Shown piece by piece: positions 1 through 7,198 of a stretch of 64,000 nt of DNA. The position numbers were made by a program, and so were the translations under genes. Each line of letters opens with the position of its first letter. The first letter of the stretch is position 1. A model generated the notes under the pieces. It saw only the letters and a list, made by a program, of their open reading frames with translations, did no database searches and was not told where the DNA came from. The stretch lies in NCBI RefSeq assembly GCF_000620785.1, contig NZ_JIAI01000005.1:248001-312000 (forward strand), in the 5' to 3' direction. This stretch comes from Actinospineispora acaciae DSM 45401. Its GTDB lineage: Bacteria; Actinomycetota; Actinomycetes; Mycobacteriales; Pseudonocardiaceae.

Positions 1-1
1 T

Positions 2-568
2 GGCGACCTTCTGGCCGGGCCCGCCGGTGCGCGACTGCCCCTCGAACCGCGTACCGCATCGAACGTTCCGGTTGTCGCCCCACGGGAGCTACGGCATAAC
101 CGGATCGACGAGGACGATGGGTCCGCGGTGCCTCGGGAGGTGGCGGACGAGCTGGCGGGATATCGGCTGCGTCCGGGCGACATCGTGTGTTCGCGCACCG
201 GGGATCTGGGCCGCCAGGCGCTCGTTGGCGAGAAAGAGGAAGGCTGGCTGATCGGTTCGGCGTGCTTTCGGCTGCGAGTGCACGGTTCGGTCGATGCAGC
301 GTTCCTCACCTACTATCTCGGTCACCCCGCCGTCCGGGACTGGGTCGTCCGTAATGCCACCGGGTCGGCCATCCCGAGCATGAATATGAAGACGTTGTCC
401 GCGCTGCCGGTCGTGTTACCGTCGCGAGAGATACAGAAAGCCATGGCCGAGGTTCTCGGATCCTTGGACGCGAAGATCGTTCTTCACGACCGGATCAGCA
501 GGACCACCGCCGAGCTGCGCGACTCGTTGCTCCCCGTCCTGCTGCAGCGCGGCCCTGGGCGTGGGTAA
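2..568 (+). CDS. Type I restriction-modification specificity (HsdS-type) domain, 3' part only
   Basis: The frame is open from the left edge of the window, so the start lies outside; 188 codons are visible and end at TAA 566-568. The translation reads like a target-recognition domain of HsdS: VPVVAPREL near the edge, then RPGDIVCSRTGDLGR, then a helical tail (IQKAMAEVLGSLDAKI) of the kind that forms the conserved coiled coil between the two recognition domains. The family gives DNA sequence specificity to a HsdM methylase/HsdR nuclease complex. In actinobacteria this domain may instead be the C-terminus of a fused N-6 DNA methylase; the visible part cannot separate these. No HsdR or further HsdM follows; serS comes 42 bases later. 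Confidence 0.75.
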   Translation, partial: GDLLAGPAGARLPLEPRTASNVPVVAPRELRHNRIDEDDGSAVPREVADELAGYRLRPGDIVCSRTGDLGRQALVGEKEEGWLIGSACFRLRVHGSVDAAFLTYYLGHPAVRDWVVRNATGSAIPSMNMKTLSALPVVLPSREIQKAMAEVLGSLDAKIVLHDRISRTTAELRDSLLPVLLQRGPGRG

Positions 569-597
569 CGCGAGTGCGGGCGCCGAAGCGGCGTCGA

Positions 598-603
598 TAG
601 GCT
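598..603 (+). promoter_or_regulatory. Putative -10 element (TAGGCT) of serS, leaderless
   Basis: TAGGCT ends 7 nt before the GTG of serS, leaving no room for a leader; no Shine-Dalgarno is visible. Inferred from spacing only. Confidence 0.5.
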
Positions 604-610
604 GCTACGG

Positions 611-1867
611 GTGATTGACCTCAAGTTGCTGCGGGACGACCCGGAGGCGCTGCGCCGCTCGCAGCGGGCTCGCGGGGAAGACCCGGCGGCGGTGGATGCC
701 CTGCTGGTCGCGGACGAGCGCCGGCGGGAGGCCGTCGGGCGGGCCGACACGCTGCGCGCCGAGCAGCGCCAGCTGGGCAAGAAGATCGGCCGCGCCAGCG
801 GTGACGAGCGCGCGGCGCTGCTGGAGCGGGGCAAGGAGCTGGCCGCCGAGGTCAAGGACGCCGAGTCCGCCCAGACCGAGGCCGACCAGGCGCTCGTCGA
901 CGCCCAGCGGTCCCTGTCCAACCTGGTCATCGACGGGGTGCCGGAGGGCGGCGAGGACGACTACGTCGTGCTCGAGCACGTCGGCACGCCGCGCGAGTTC
1001 GACTTCGACGTGCGCGACCACCTGGAGCTGGCCGAGGGCCTCGGCGCTGTGGACATGGAGCGCGGGGCCAAGGTGTCCGGCGCGCGGTTCTTCTTCCTCA
1101 CCGGGGTCGGCGCGCAGCTCCAGCTCGCGCTGCTCAACCTGGCCATGCAGCGCGCCATCGCGAACGGGTTCACCATGGTGGTCCCGCCGGTGCTGGTCAA
1201 GCCGGAGATCATGGAGGGCACCGGGTTCCTCGGCGCGCACGCCGCCGAGGTGTACCGGCTGCGCGACGACGACCTCTACCTGGTCGGCACCAGCGAGGTG
1301 CCGCTGGCCGGCTACCACGCCGGGGAGATCATCGACCTGTCCAGCGGCGCGCGCAGGTACGCCGGTTGGTCGTCGTGTTTCCGCAGGGAGGCCGGCAGCT
1401 ACGGCAAGGACACCCGGGGGATCATCCGGGTGCACCAGTTCGACAAGATCGAGATGTTCAGCTACTGCCGCCCGGAGGACTCGCAGGCCGAGCACCAGCG
1501 GCTGCTCGGCTGGGAGCGGGACATGCTGGCCGCCATCGAGGTGCCGTACCGGGTGATCGACGTGGCCGCCGGCGACCTGGGCTCCAGCGCCGCGCGCAAG
1601 TACGACTGCGAGGGCTGGCTGCCGTCGCAGAACAGGTACCGCGAGCTGACCTCGACGTCGAACTGCACCACGTTCCAGGCCCGCCGGCTCAACGTCCGCT
1701 ACCGGGACGACGACGGCCGCACCCAGGTCGCCGCCACCCTGAACGGCACCCTGGCCACCACCCGCTGGATCGTCGCCATCCTGGAGAACCACCAGCGCGC
1801 CGACGGCTCGGTGACCGTCCCCGAACAGCTCCGCCCGCTGCTCGGTCGTGACGTGCTGACCCCGTGA
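611..1867 (+). CDS. serS: Serine--tRNA ligase
   Basis: Charges tRNA-Ser (and tRNA-Sec) with serine in the cytoplasm. The 418-residue protein has the usual length. It starts MIDLKLLRDDPEALRRS, followed by the long antiparallel coiled-coil arm (about residues 30-110) that grips the tRNA variable arm. The class II core follows: TSEVPLAGYHAGEIID, motif 2 FRREAGSYGKDTRGIIR, and motif 3 NGTLATTRWIVAILEN. The GTG start is set by homology to the family N-terminus and follows a -10-like TAGGCT by 7 nt, so the message may be leaderless. The stop TGA (1865-1867) lies inside the left arm of the hairpin at 1861-1906. Identification is secure. Confidence 0.97.
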   Translation: MIDLKLLRDDPEALRRSQRARGEDPAAVDALLVADERRREAVGRADTLRAEQRQLGKKIGRASGDERAALLERGKELAAEVKDAESAQTEADQALVDAQRSLSNLVIDGVPEGGEDDYVVLEHVGTPREFDFDVRDHLELAEGLGAVDMERGAKVSGARFFFLTGVGAQLQLALLNLAMQRAIANGFTMVVPPVLVKPEIMEGTGFLGAHAAEVYRLRDDDLYLVGTSEVPLAGYHAGEIIDLSSGARRYAGWSSCFRREAGSYGKDTRGIIRVHQFDKIEMFSYCRPEDSQAEHQRLLGWERDMLAAIEVPYRVIDVAAGDLGSSAARKYDCEGWLPSQNRYRELTSTSNCTTFQARRLNVRYRDDDGRTQVAATLNGTLATTRWIVAILENHQRADGSVTVPEQLRPLLGRDVLTP

Positions 1868-1906
1868 GTGGTTAGCGTTGTCATAGCAACGCTAACCACT
1901 CACGGG
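1861..1906. terminator. Perfect 20-bp stem, 6-nt loop hairpin between convergent genes (bidirectional terminator; repeat family A)
   Basis: Arms 1861-1880 (CCCGTGAGTGGTTAGCGTTG) and 1887-1906 are exactly complementary; the loop is TCATAG. The hairpin contains the stop codons of both flanking convergent genes: TGA of serS on the left and TAG of the HhH-like gene on the right. A sister copy with the same outer 15 bp but a different inner stem lies at 38532-38577. Terminator function is inferred from structure and location; there is no U-tract. Confidence 0.75.
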
Positions 1907-2539
1907 TTGGGTCACCTTGTCGGCCACGGACCTGTCGAGGGCTACGCGGACCAGGGCGGCGGCCAGCTCGGCCAGGTGGTCGTCGGTGGTCAGGGCGGCG
2001 AGCTTGGGCGCGGACGTGGGCAGGCCGACCCGGCGGGCGCCGTCGAGGGCCTTGCCGTCCAGGGCGGGGCGCAGCTCGGGCCACACCGCCTGGGCCTCGC
2101 GGGCGAAGATGTTCGCGCCGGTCGGGCCGAGGCGGGGGAACGCGGTCAGCAGCTCGCGGACCTTGCGAGCCGAGCCGTCCGCTTTCGCGCGGAGCTTGCG
2201 CAGGTCACCGCCGTACTCGTCGAGCAGCAGCCGGGCGCCGTCGCCGAGCGCGGTGGCGGTCTGCTCGTCGTAGCGCTTGTAGTGCGCGCGGCCCAGCGCG
2301 TCCACCCGGTCCTGCCAGGACGCGTCGGTCATCCCCTTCGGCGTGCCCATCCCGGCCGATGCCAGCTCGCGGGCGGCGTCCACCGCGATGTCCGCCTTGA
2401 TCCGGGTGGACAGCAGGATGGACAACACCAGCAGCCGGTACAGCGGCGCCGGCTTGTCGTCGAGCTTGATGCCGGCCTGGGCGGCGTAGGTACGGCCGGC
2501 CTCGGCCAGCAGCGTCTTCATCGTGTCGCGTTCGGACAT
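1892..2539 (-). CDS. HhH-GPD-like (endonuclease III-related) protein
   Basis: This 215-residue protein has the layout of the helix-hairpin-helix base-excision fold: LVLSILLSTRIKADIAVDAA at residues ~36-55 resembles the first helices of endonuclease III, and LLTAFPRLGPTGANIFARE (~129-147) resembles the LPGVGxxTA hairpin. The catalytic Lys of the glycosylase/lyase group, the Asp after the hairpin and the C-terminal Fe-S cysteines are not evident, so enzymatic activity is uncertain; it may be a degenerate or structural member. It converges on serS and shares the hairpin at its 3' end; its last residues PVSG and the TAG are encoded by that hairpin. Confidence 0.6.
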   Translation of the reverse strand: MSERDTMKTLLAEAGRTYAAQAGIKLDDKPAPLYRLLVLSILLSTRIKADIAVDAARELASAGMGTPKGMTDASWQDRVDALGRAHYKRYDEQTATALGDGARLLLDEYGGDLRKLRAKADGSARKVRELLTAFPRLGPTGANIFAREAQAVWPELRPALDGKALDGARRVGLPTSAPKLAALTTDDHLAELAAALVRVALDRSVADKVTQPVSG

Positions 2540-2571
2540 GCGCCCCGACTACCCGGTGCGCGCCCGCCCAA

Positions 2572-4260
2572 TCAGAACGGGCCGGTCAGCTCGCCGAGGC
2601 GGTCGGTCAGCCGCAGGTTCTCCGAGTAGTCCACCGGGCAGGCGATCACGGACACGCCGTCCGAGGACAGCGCCTCGGCCAGCGCGGGGGCGAGGTCGCC
2701 GGCGGCCCGCACCGCGTACCCGCGCGCGCCGAAGCTCTCCGCGTAACGCACCAGGTCCGGGTTGGAGAAGCGGACGTGGCTGTGCCGGCCCATCTCCAGG
2801 TTCATCTTCCACTCGATCAGTCCGTACGAGTCGTCCACCCAGACCAGCACGGTGAGCGGGATGTTCTCCCGCACGGCGGTCTCGATCTCCTGGGAGTGCA
2901 TCAGGAACGCGCCGTCACCGACCGACGCCAGCACGCGGCGGTCCGGGTACACCAGCGACGCGGCCAGCGCGCCGGGCAGCGCGAAGCCCATGGTGGACAG
3001 CCCGTTGGAGAGCAGGCAGGTGTTCGCCGCGTAGGTCGGGTACAGCCGGGCCATCCACATCTTCACCGCGCCGGTGTCGGCCAGCACGATGTCCTCGCGG
3101 CCCAGCGCGGCGCGGGTGTCCGCCACCACCCGCTGCGGGACCAGCGGGAACGAGTCGTCGCCGGCGCCCCGGGCCAGCTCGTCGGCGAGCAGCGCGCGGA
3201 TCTTGCTCACCCCGGTGCCGACATGGAACGGACCGGGCGCGGCCTCGCCCAGCGCGGCCAGCGAACGGGAGATGTCGCCCTCGATGCCCACCGCCACCGG
3301 GTAGTGGTCGTCCACCTCGGCGGCGAACCGGTGCACGTGGATGATCTTCTTGTCCCGCTTGGGGTTGATCTTCTCGGGGTCGAACTCCTGCAGCTCGTAG
3401 CCCACCGCCACGATCACGTCGGCCGCGTCGAAGCCGAAGTTGGCGTAGTCGTGGCGCATGAAGCCGACGGCGCCGAGCGCGTTGGCGTGGTCGTCGGGGA
3501 ACACGCCCTTGCCGTGGAACGTGGTGGCCACCGGCACGTCCCACCGCTCGGCGAGCGCGACCAGCGCGGCGCCCGCGTCGTCACGGGCCGCGCCGTGGCC
3601 GGCCAGCACGATCGGCGAGCGCGCGGCCGCGAGAATCTCGGCCGCCCGGCGCAGCTGGGCAGGGGACGGCTCCTCGGGACGGACCCTGTTGATGGGCAGC
3701 GGCGCGCTGTCGGGCGCGGCCACTGCGCTCTCTACGTCCTGCGGCACCGCGAGGTAGGTGGCGCCGGGGCGCTCGGTCTGGGCGGTCTTGAAGGCGCGGC
3801 GGACCATCTCCGGCACGGCGGCGGGGGTCGGGACCAGTTCGGACCACTTGGTGATCGGGCGGAACAGTCCGACCAGGTCCACCACCTGGTGCGACTCCTT
3901 GTAGATCCGGTCCAGCCCGACCTGCGCGGACAGCGCCACCAGCGGTGTGGAGTTGGTGGTGGCGTCGGCCACGCCGAGCTGCAGGTTGATCGCGCCGGGG
4001 CCCAGGGTGGCCGAGCACACCCCGGCCCGGCCGGTGAGCCGCCCGTAGATCTCGGCCATGAACGAGGCGGCCTGCTCGTGCCGGGTGAGCAGATATCGGA
4101 TCTTCGACCGGTTCAGCGCGTCGACCAGCTGGATGTTCTCCTCGCCGGGGATGCCGAAGACGTACTCCACGCCTTCGGCCTCCAGGCAGGCGACGATCAG
4201 CTCGGCGGTGGTGGCACCCGTGGCGGCGACGTCATCGATCACTTTGACCAGCTTAGGCAT
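2572..4260 (-). CDS. Thiamine-diphosphate enzyme, acetolactate synthase large-subunit-like (catabolic AlsS type)
   Basis: Predicted to decarboxylate pyruvate or a related 2-oxo acid and ligate it to give acetolactate or an acyloin. All three domains of the ThDP superfamily are present in 562 residues: N-terminal PYR domain with the catalytic glutamate in RHEQAASFMAE (~residue 61), a central domain, and a C-terminal PP domain with the cofactor motif starting GDGAFLMHSQE (~448). The second half of that motif reads VWVDDSYG rather than the NN of biosynthetic IlvB. No regulatory small subunit (ilvN) is adjacent, which also argues for a stand-alone AlsS-like enzyme. It lies 33 nt downstream of the imine-reductase-like gene on the same strand, so the two may be cotranscribed. 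Exact substrate not determined. Confidence 0.8.
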   Translation of the reverse strand: MPKLVKVIDDVAATGATTAELIVACLEAEGVEYVFGIPGEENIQLVDALNRSKIRYLLTRHEQAASFMAEIYGRLTGRAGVCSATLGPGAINLQLGVADATTNSTPLVALSAQVGLDRIYKESHQVVDLVGLFRPITKWSELVPTPAAVPEMVRRAFKTAQTERPGATYLAVPQDVESAVAAPDSAPLPINRVRPEEPSPAQLRRAAEILAAARSPIVLAGHGAARDDAGAALVALAERWDVPVATTFHGKGVFPDDHANALGAVGFMRHDYANFGFDAADVIVAVGYELQEFDPEKINPKRDKKIIHVHRFAAEVDDHYPVAVGIEGDISRSLAALGEAAPGPFHVGTGVSKIRALLADELARGAGDDSFPLVPQRVVADTRAALGREDIVLADTGAVKMWMARLYPTYAANTCLLSNGLSTMGFALPGALAASLVYPDRRVLASVGDGAFLMHSQEIETAVRENIPLTVLVWVDDSYGLIEWKMNLEMGRHSHVRFSNPDLVRYAESFGARGYAVRAAGDLAPALAEALSSDGVSVIACPVDYSENLRLTDRLGELTGPF

Positions 4261-4293
4261 TCGTGACGGCCGTTGCCGCGGACTTGACCTCCG

Positions 4294-5166
4294 CTAAAGC
4301 TTCATCACCTCCACCAGGCTGGCGATGTCGTGCTCGCCGTGGCCGGCCGCGACCGCGGCGTCCATGAACCGCCGCAGCGGGACCAGCAGGTCGGGCTTGA
4401 CGCCCTGGTCGCGGGAGGTCTCGATGAAGTTCTCGAAGGCCGCCGCCTGCATCGCCAGCGGGGAGGTCACGTCGCCGCCGTAGTCGCCGCTGTCGATCTG
4501 CCCGGCGGCGTGCTCCAGCGCCGGCAGCATCTCGCGGAGCCACGGCATCAGCAGCGGCAACAGCTCGGCGGCCGGGATGCCGTCGGCGCGGACCATGCTG
4601 ACCGCCTGCAGGAACCCGGAGAACACCCCGTACATGCCGGTCAGCAGCGCGATGTCGTACAGCGCGGCCCTGCCGGCGTCGGTGCCGAGGAAGCGCGCCT
4701 CGCCGAGCACCTCCAGGGTGGCCCGGTGCTCCTCGAAGGTCGCGGCGTCGCCGCTGTAGAACACCGTCGACCCGGGCTGGCCGATCATCGGTGGGATGGC
4801 CATGATCCCGCCGTCCAGGTAGCGCGCACCGTGCCCTGCCGTCCATTCCGCCAGCTCGCGGGCCTGCCTAGGGCTGCCGTTGGTCAGGTTCACCAGGGTC
4901 CGGCCGGACAGCTCACCGGCCACTGGTTCGAGGACGTCGCGGACCGCCGCGTTGTTCACCACGCAGAGGATGACCAGGTCGCCCCCGGCAACCGCCGAGG
5001 CGGCGGTCTCCGCGCGGGCCGCGCCGGCCGCGACCAGCTCGTCCGCCCGCGAGCTCGTGCGGTTCCACACCGTGGTGGGGTGGCCGTTGGCCAGGAACGC
5101 GCGGGCCAGCGCCGCGCCCATGACGCCCAGTCCGAGCACGCTCACCGAAATCTTGTCGTTCGCCAT
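4294..5166 (-). CDS. NADP-dependent oxidoreductase, imine reductase / 6-phosphogluconate-dehydrogenase-like
   Basis: The N-terminus holds a Rossmann dinucleotide motif (SVLGLGVMGAALARAF) with WNRTSSR after beta-2, the usual NADPH-phosphate pocket. The middle segment DGGIMAIPPMIGQPGSTVFY is characteristic of the imine reductase/beta-hydroxyacid dehydrogenase group, followed by the helical dimerisation domain. 290 residues from ATG 5166, normal for the family. A GTG at 5190 would add 8 residues but sits next to the operator; neither start has a good ribosome site. The gene is divergent from the HxlR regulator at 5245, with an operator-like dyad between them, which suggests HxlR control. Natural substrate unknown. 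Confidence 0.8.
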   Translation of the reverse strand: MANDKISVSVLGLGVMGAALARAFLANGHPTTVWNRTSSRADELVAAGAARAETAASAVAGGDLVILCVVNNAAVRDVLEPVAGELSGRTLVNLTNGSPRQARELAEWTAGHGARYLDGGIMAIPPMIGQPGSTVFYSGDAATFEEHRATLEVLGEARFLGTDAGRAALYDIALLTGMYGVFSGFLQAVSMVRADGIPAAELLPLLMPWLREMLPALEHAAGQIDSGDYGGDVTSPLAMQAAAFENFIETSRDQGVKPDLLVPLRRFMDAAVAAGHGEHDIASLVEVMKL

Positions 5167-5201
5167 GGGTGCGATCGTGCGGCCGTGCACTACTGTCGGA
5201 C

Positions 5202-5228
5202 AAGTACTGACTAATTAGTGGGGTACTT
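5202..5228. promoter_or_regulatory. Dyad operator between divergent oxidoreductase and HxlR genes
   Basis: AAGTAC at 5202-5207 and GTACTT at 5223-5228 form an inverted pair around the palindrome ACTAATTAGT (5210-5219). HxlR-type regulators bind such AT-rich dyads, often with GTAC ends, and commonly sit in divergent promoters. Binding by the adjacent HxlR is inferred. Confidence 0.6.
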
Positions 5229-5244
5229 ACCGAAAGGTGAGTAG

Positions 5245-5604
5245 ATGAAGGTACAGAAGTGCGCGCCGTACGTGTGCGGCATCGACGCGGCGATCGACGT
5301 GGTCGGCGGCAAGTGGAAGGTGCTCATCCTCTGGGAGCTGGACCACGGCGCGCGGCGGTTCGGCGAGCTGAAGCGCGGACTGCCCGGCGTGAGCGAGAAG
5401 ATGCTCATCCAGCACCTGCGCGAGCTGGAGCGCGACGGCGTGGTGCATCGGGAGGTGCATCACGCGGTGCCGCCCAAGGTGGAGTACTCGCTGACCGAGA
5501 TCGGACGGCAGCTCAACACCGCGCTCGCACCGCTCGGCGCCTGGGGCCGGGAGCACAAGACGCGGCTGGAGGACATCCGGCTCGGCGAGGCGGCGGCGGG
5601 CTGA
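5245..5604 (+). CDS. HxlR-family transcriptional regulator
   Basis: 119-residue MarR-like winged-helix regulator. The family signature is clear: a cysteine near the N-terminus (KCAPYVCGI), then VVGGKWKVLILWEL, then RRFGELKRGLPGVSEKMLIQHLRELERDG (helices 2-4 and wing). It probably binds the dyad at 5202-5228, 17 nt upstream, controlling itself and the divergent oxidoreductase. Two cysteines near the N-terminus could sense electrophiles or thiol stress as in YodB/HypR relatives, but that is inference. Start ATG 5245 is preceded by AAAGGTGAG. The stop codon begins an 8-bp tandem repeat. Confidence 0.92.
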   Translation: MKVQKCAPYVCGIDAAIDVVGGKWKVLILWELDHGARRFGELKRGLPGVSEKMLIQHLRELERDGVVHREVHHAVPPKVEYSLTEIGRQLNTALAPLGAWGREHKTRLEDIRLGEAAAG

Positions 5605-5628
5605 CCGGCTGACCGGCTGACCGGCTGA
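5601..5628 (+). repeat. 8-bp tandem repeat (CTGACCGG, about 3.5 copies)
   Basis: Three exact CTGACCGG units followed by CTGA. The TGA of the HxlR gene lies in the first unit, so slippage would not change the protein. Confidence 0.85.
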
Positions 5629-5664
5629 GACGAGTAACTCAGCGGCGGGGCCGGGCCGGGTCCG

Positions 5665-5670
5665 TAGGCT
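5665..5670 (+). promoter_or_regulatory. Putative -10 element (TAGGCT) of the HAD hydrolase gene
   Basis: TAGGCT ends 6 nt before the GTG start at 5677; suggests a leaderless transcript. Confidence 0.5.
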
Positions 5671-5676
5671 GGAAAC

Positions 5677-6501
5677 GTGCAGCAGCCCCGACTCGTCGCC
5701 TCCGATGTGGACGGCACGCTGCTCGGGCCCGATGAGCTGCCCAGCGCGCGCACCCGCGCCTCGGTGGCCAACGTGCTGGCGAGCGGCACGCCGTTCGTGC
5801 TGGTCACCGGCCGGCCGCCGAGGTGGATCCCGAGGGTGGCCGAGCACCTGCCCGGCGTCGCGGTGGCGGTGTGCGCGAACGGGGCGGTGTTGTACGACAT
5901 CGCGGCCGACCGGGTGCTCAGCGCGGTGACGCTGGCGCCCGAGCGGCTGGCGACGGTGGCCGAGGCGTGCGCCCGCGCGCTGCCGGGGGTGCGGATCGCG
6001 GTGGAGCGGGTCGGGCGCAGCGCGTTCGACGGCGACGCGCCGTCGTTCGTGTGCGAGCCGGGCTACCGGCACGCCTGGCCCAGCAACGACCACCGCATAG
6101 TGCCCCGCGACGAGGTGTTCACCAGGCCCGCGATCAAGCTGCTGGCCCGGCACCCGGAGATGTCCAGCGACGCCATGGCGGCCGCTCTGGCCCCGGTGCT
6201 CGGCGGCGACAGCGGCGTCGAGCTGACGTTCTCCAACCCGGCCGGCCTGGTCGAGATCGCGCCGGCCGGGGTGTCGAAGGCGACCGGCCTGGCCACCGTG
6301 GCCGCCGAGGCGGGGCTCGCGGCGGGCGACGCGATCGCGTTCGGGGACATGCCCAACGACATCCCGATGCTGTCCTGGGTCGGGCACGGGGTCGCGATGG
6401 CCAACGGGCACCCCGAGGTGCTGGCGGTCGCCGACGAGGTCACGGCCACGAACCTGGCCGACGGCGTGGCGCTGGTGCTGGAGCGCTGGTTCTCCGGCTA
6501 G
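5677..6501 (+). CDS. Cof-type HAD-IIB family phosphatase
   Basis: Predicted sugar-phosphate or small phospho-metabolite phosphatase. HAD motifs are intact: motif I DVDGTLLG (residues 9-16, nucleophile first Asp), motif II VTGR (~45), and motif IV FGDMPNDIPML (~225) that coordinates Mg2+. The cap lies between motifs II and III as in type IIB. 274 residues, normal for Cof/YidA-like proteins. GTG start chosen because it follows a -10-like TAGGCT by 6 nt and precedes motif I by a typical distance. It stands alone in front of the wall cluster; substrate cannot be told from sequence. Confidence 0.88.
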   Translation: MQQPRLVASDVDGTLLGPDELPSARTRASVANVLASGTPFVLVTGRPPRWIPRVAEHLPGVAVAVCANGAVLYDIAADRVLSAVTLAPERLATVAEACARALPGVRIAVERVGRSAFDGDAPSFVCEPGYRHAWPSNDHRIVPRDEVFTRPAIKLLARHPEMSSDAMAAALAPVLGGDSGVELTFSNPAGLVEIAPAGVSKATGLATVAAEAGLAAGDAIAFGDMPNDIPMLSWVGHGVAMANGHPEVLAVADEVTATNLADGVALVLERWFSG

Positions 6502-6604
6502 TTAGCGAGCCGAAACGTTACCGGTGTGAGGCCGATCCGTGCTCAGGCGTACCATCAGGCACCGCCCGTTTTGTCTCTACGACACCCCCTGGAGGCGTCC
6601 TTCA

Positions 6605-7198
6605 GTGGCTGATCCACTGGCGGCGACCACTCTGCTCGATTCCGGGTCCGAACGCGACCCGTTCCGGGCGCAGCGCGCCACCGAGACCAGGATGCTCGGC
6701 GCGGTGCAGCGCAACCTGCGGCAACCCACGGTGGTGAAGGCGGCCCGAGGGCTGTCCCACTTCGGCGAGCACGCCGCCGGCTGGCTCGCCGTGGGGGTGC
6801 TGGGCGCGGCGCTGAATCGGTCACGAAGGCGCGAGTGGCTGTACGCGGCGGGTGGGGTGGCCGTGGCGCACGGGGCATCGATCGCGGTCAAGCGCGTGGT
6901 CCGCCGGCCGCGCCCGGACGACCCGTCGGTGGAGGTGCTGGCCACCACGCCGAGCCGGCTGAGCTTCCCGTCCTCGCACGCCAGCTCCACCACGGCGGCG
7001 GCGGTGCTGTTCGGCGGCCTGCTCGGGCCGAAGCTGACGCGCAAGCGGCTGGTCGGGGTGCTGGTGCCGCCGATGCTGCTGTCCCGGCTGGTGCTGGGCG
7101 TGCACTTCCCGAGCGACGTGCTGGCCGGCTCCGCACTGGGCGCGGCGGTGGCCCTGGTGTCACGGCGGGTCTCCAAGCGACGGTTGGAGCAGCGGTGA
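6605..7198 (+). CDS. PAP2-family membrane phosphatase (Rv3807c-like, DPA pathway)
   Basis: Likely removes the 5'-phosphate from decaprenylphosphoryl-5-phosphoribose, the step after UbiA in decaprenyl-phosphoryl-arabinose synthesis. All three PAP2 signatures are present: KRVVRRPRP, FPSSHASS and SRLVLGVHFPSDVLAG (catalytic His residues in the last two). Several hydrophobic helices place it in the membrane. 197 residues from GTG 6605, chosen because GGAGG lies 9 nt upstream; the frame stays open further up but lacks family similarity. It overlaps ubiA by 4 nt (GTGA), the same pairing as Rv3807c-Rv3806c in M. tuberculosis, which supports the pathway assignment. Confidence 0.88.
   Translation: MADPLAATTLLDSGSERDPFRAQRATETRMLGAVQRNLRQPTVVKAARGLSHFGEHAAGWLAVGVLGAALNRSRRREWLYAAGGVAVAHGASIAVKRVVRRPRPDDPSVEVLATTPSRLSFPSSHASSTTAAAVLFGGLLGPKLTRKRLVGVLVPPMLLSRLVLGVHFPSDVLAGSALGAAVALVSRRVSKRRLEQR

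Noticed and set aside
2572..4260. Biosynthetic acetolactate synthase IlvB
   Set aside because: No ilvN/ilvC neighbours, and the second half of the ThDP motif reads VDDS rather than NN; the AlsS-like group fits better.
5601..5628. Tandem CTGACCGG as a phase-variation tract
   Set aside because: It begins at the stop codon of the HxlR gene, so copy-number change would not alter a protein.
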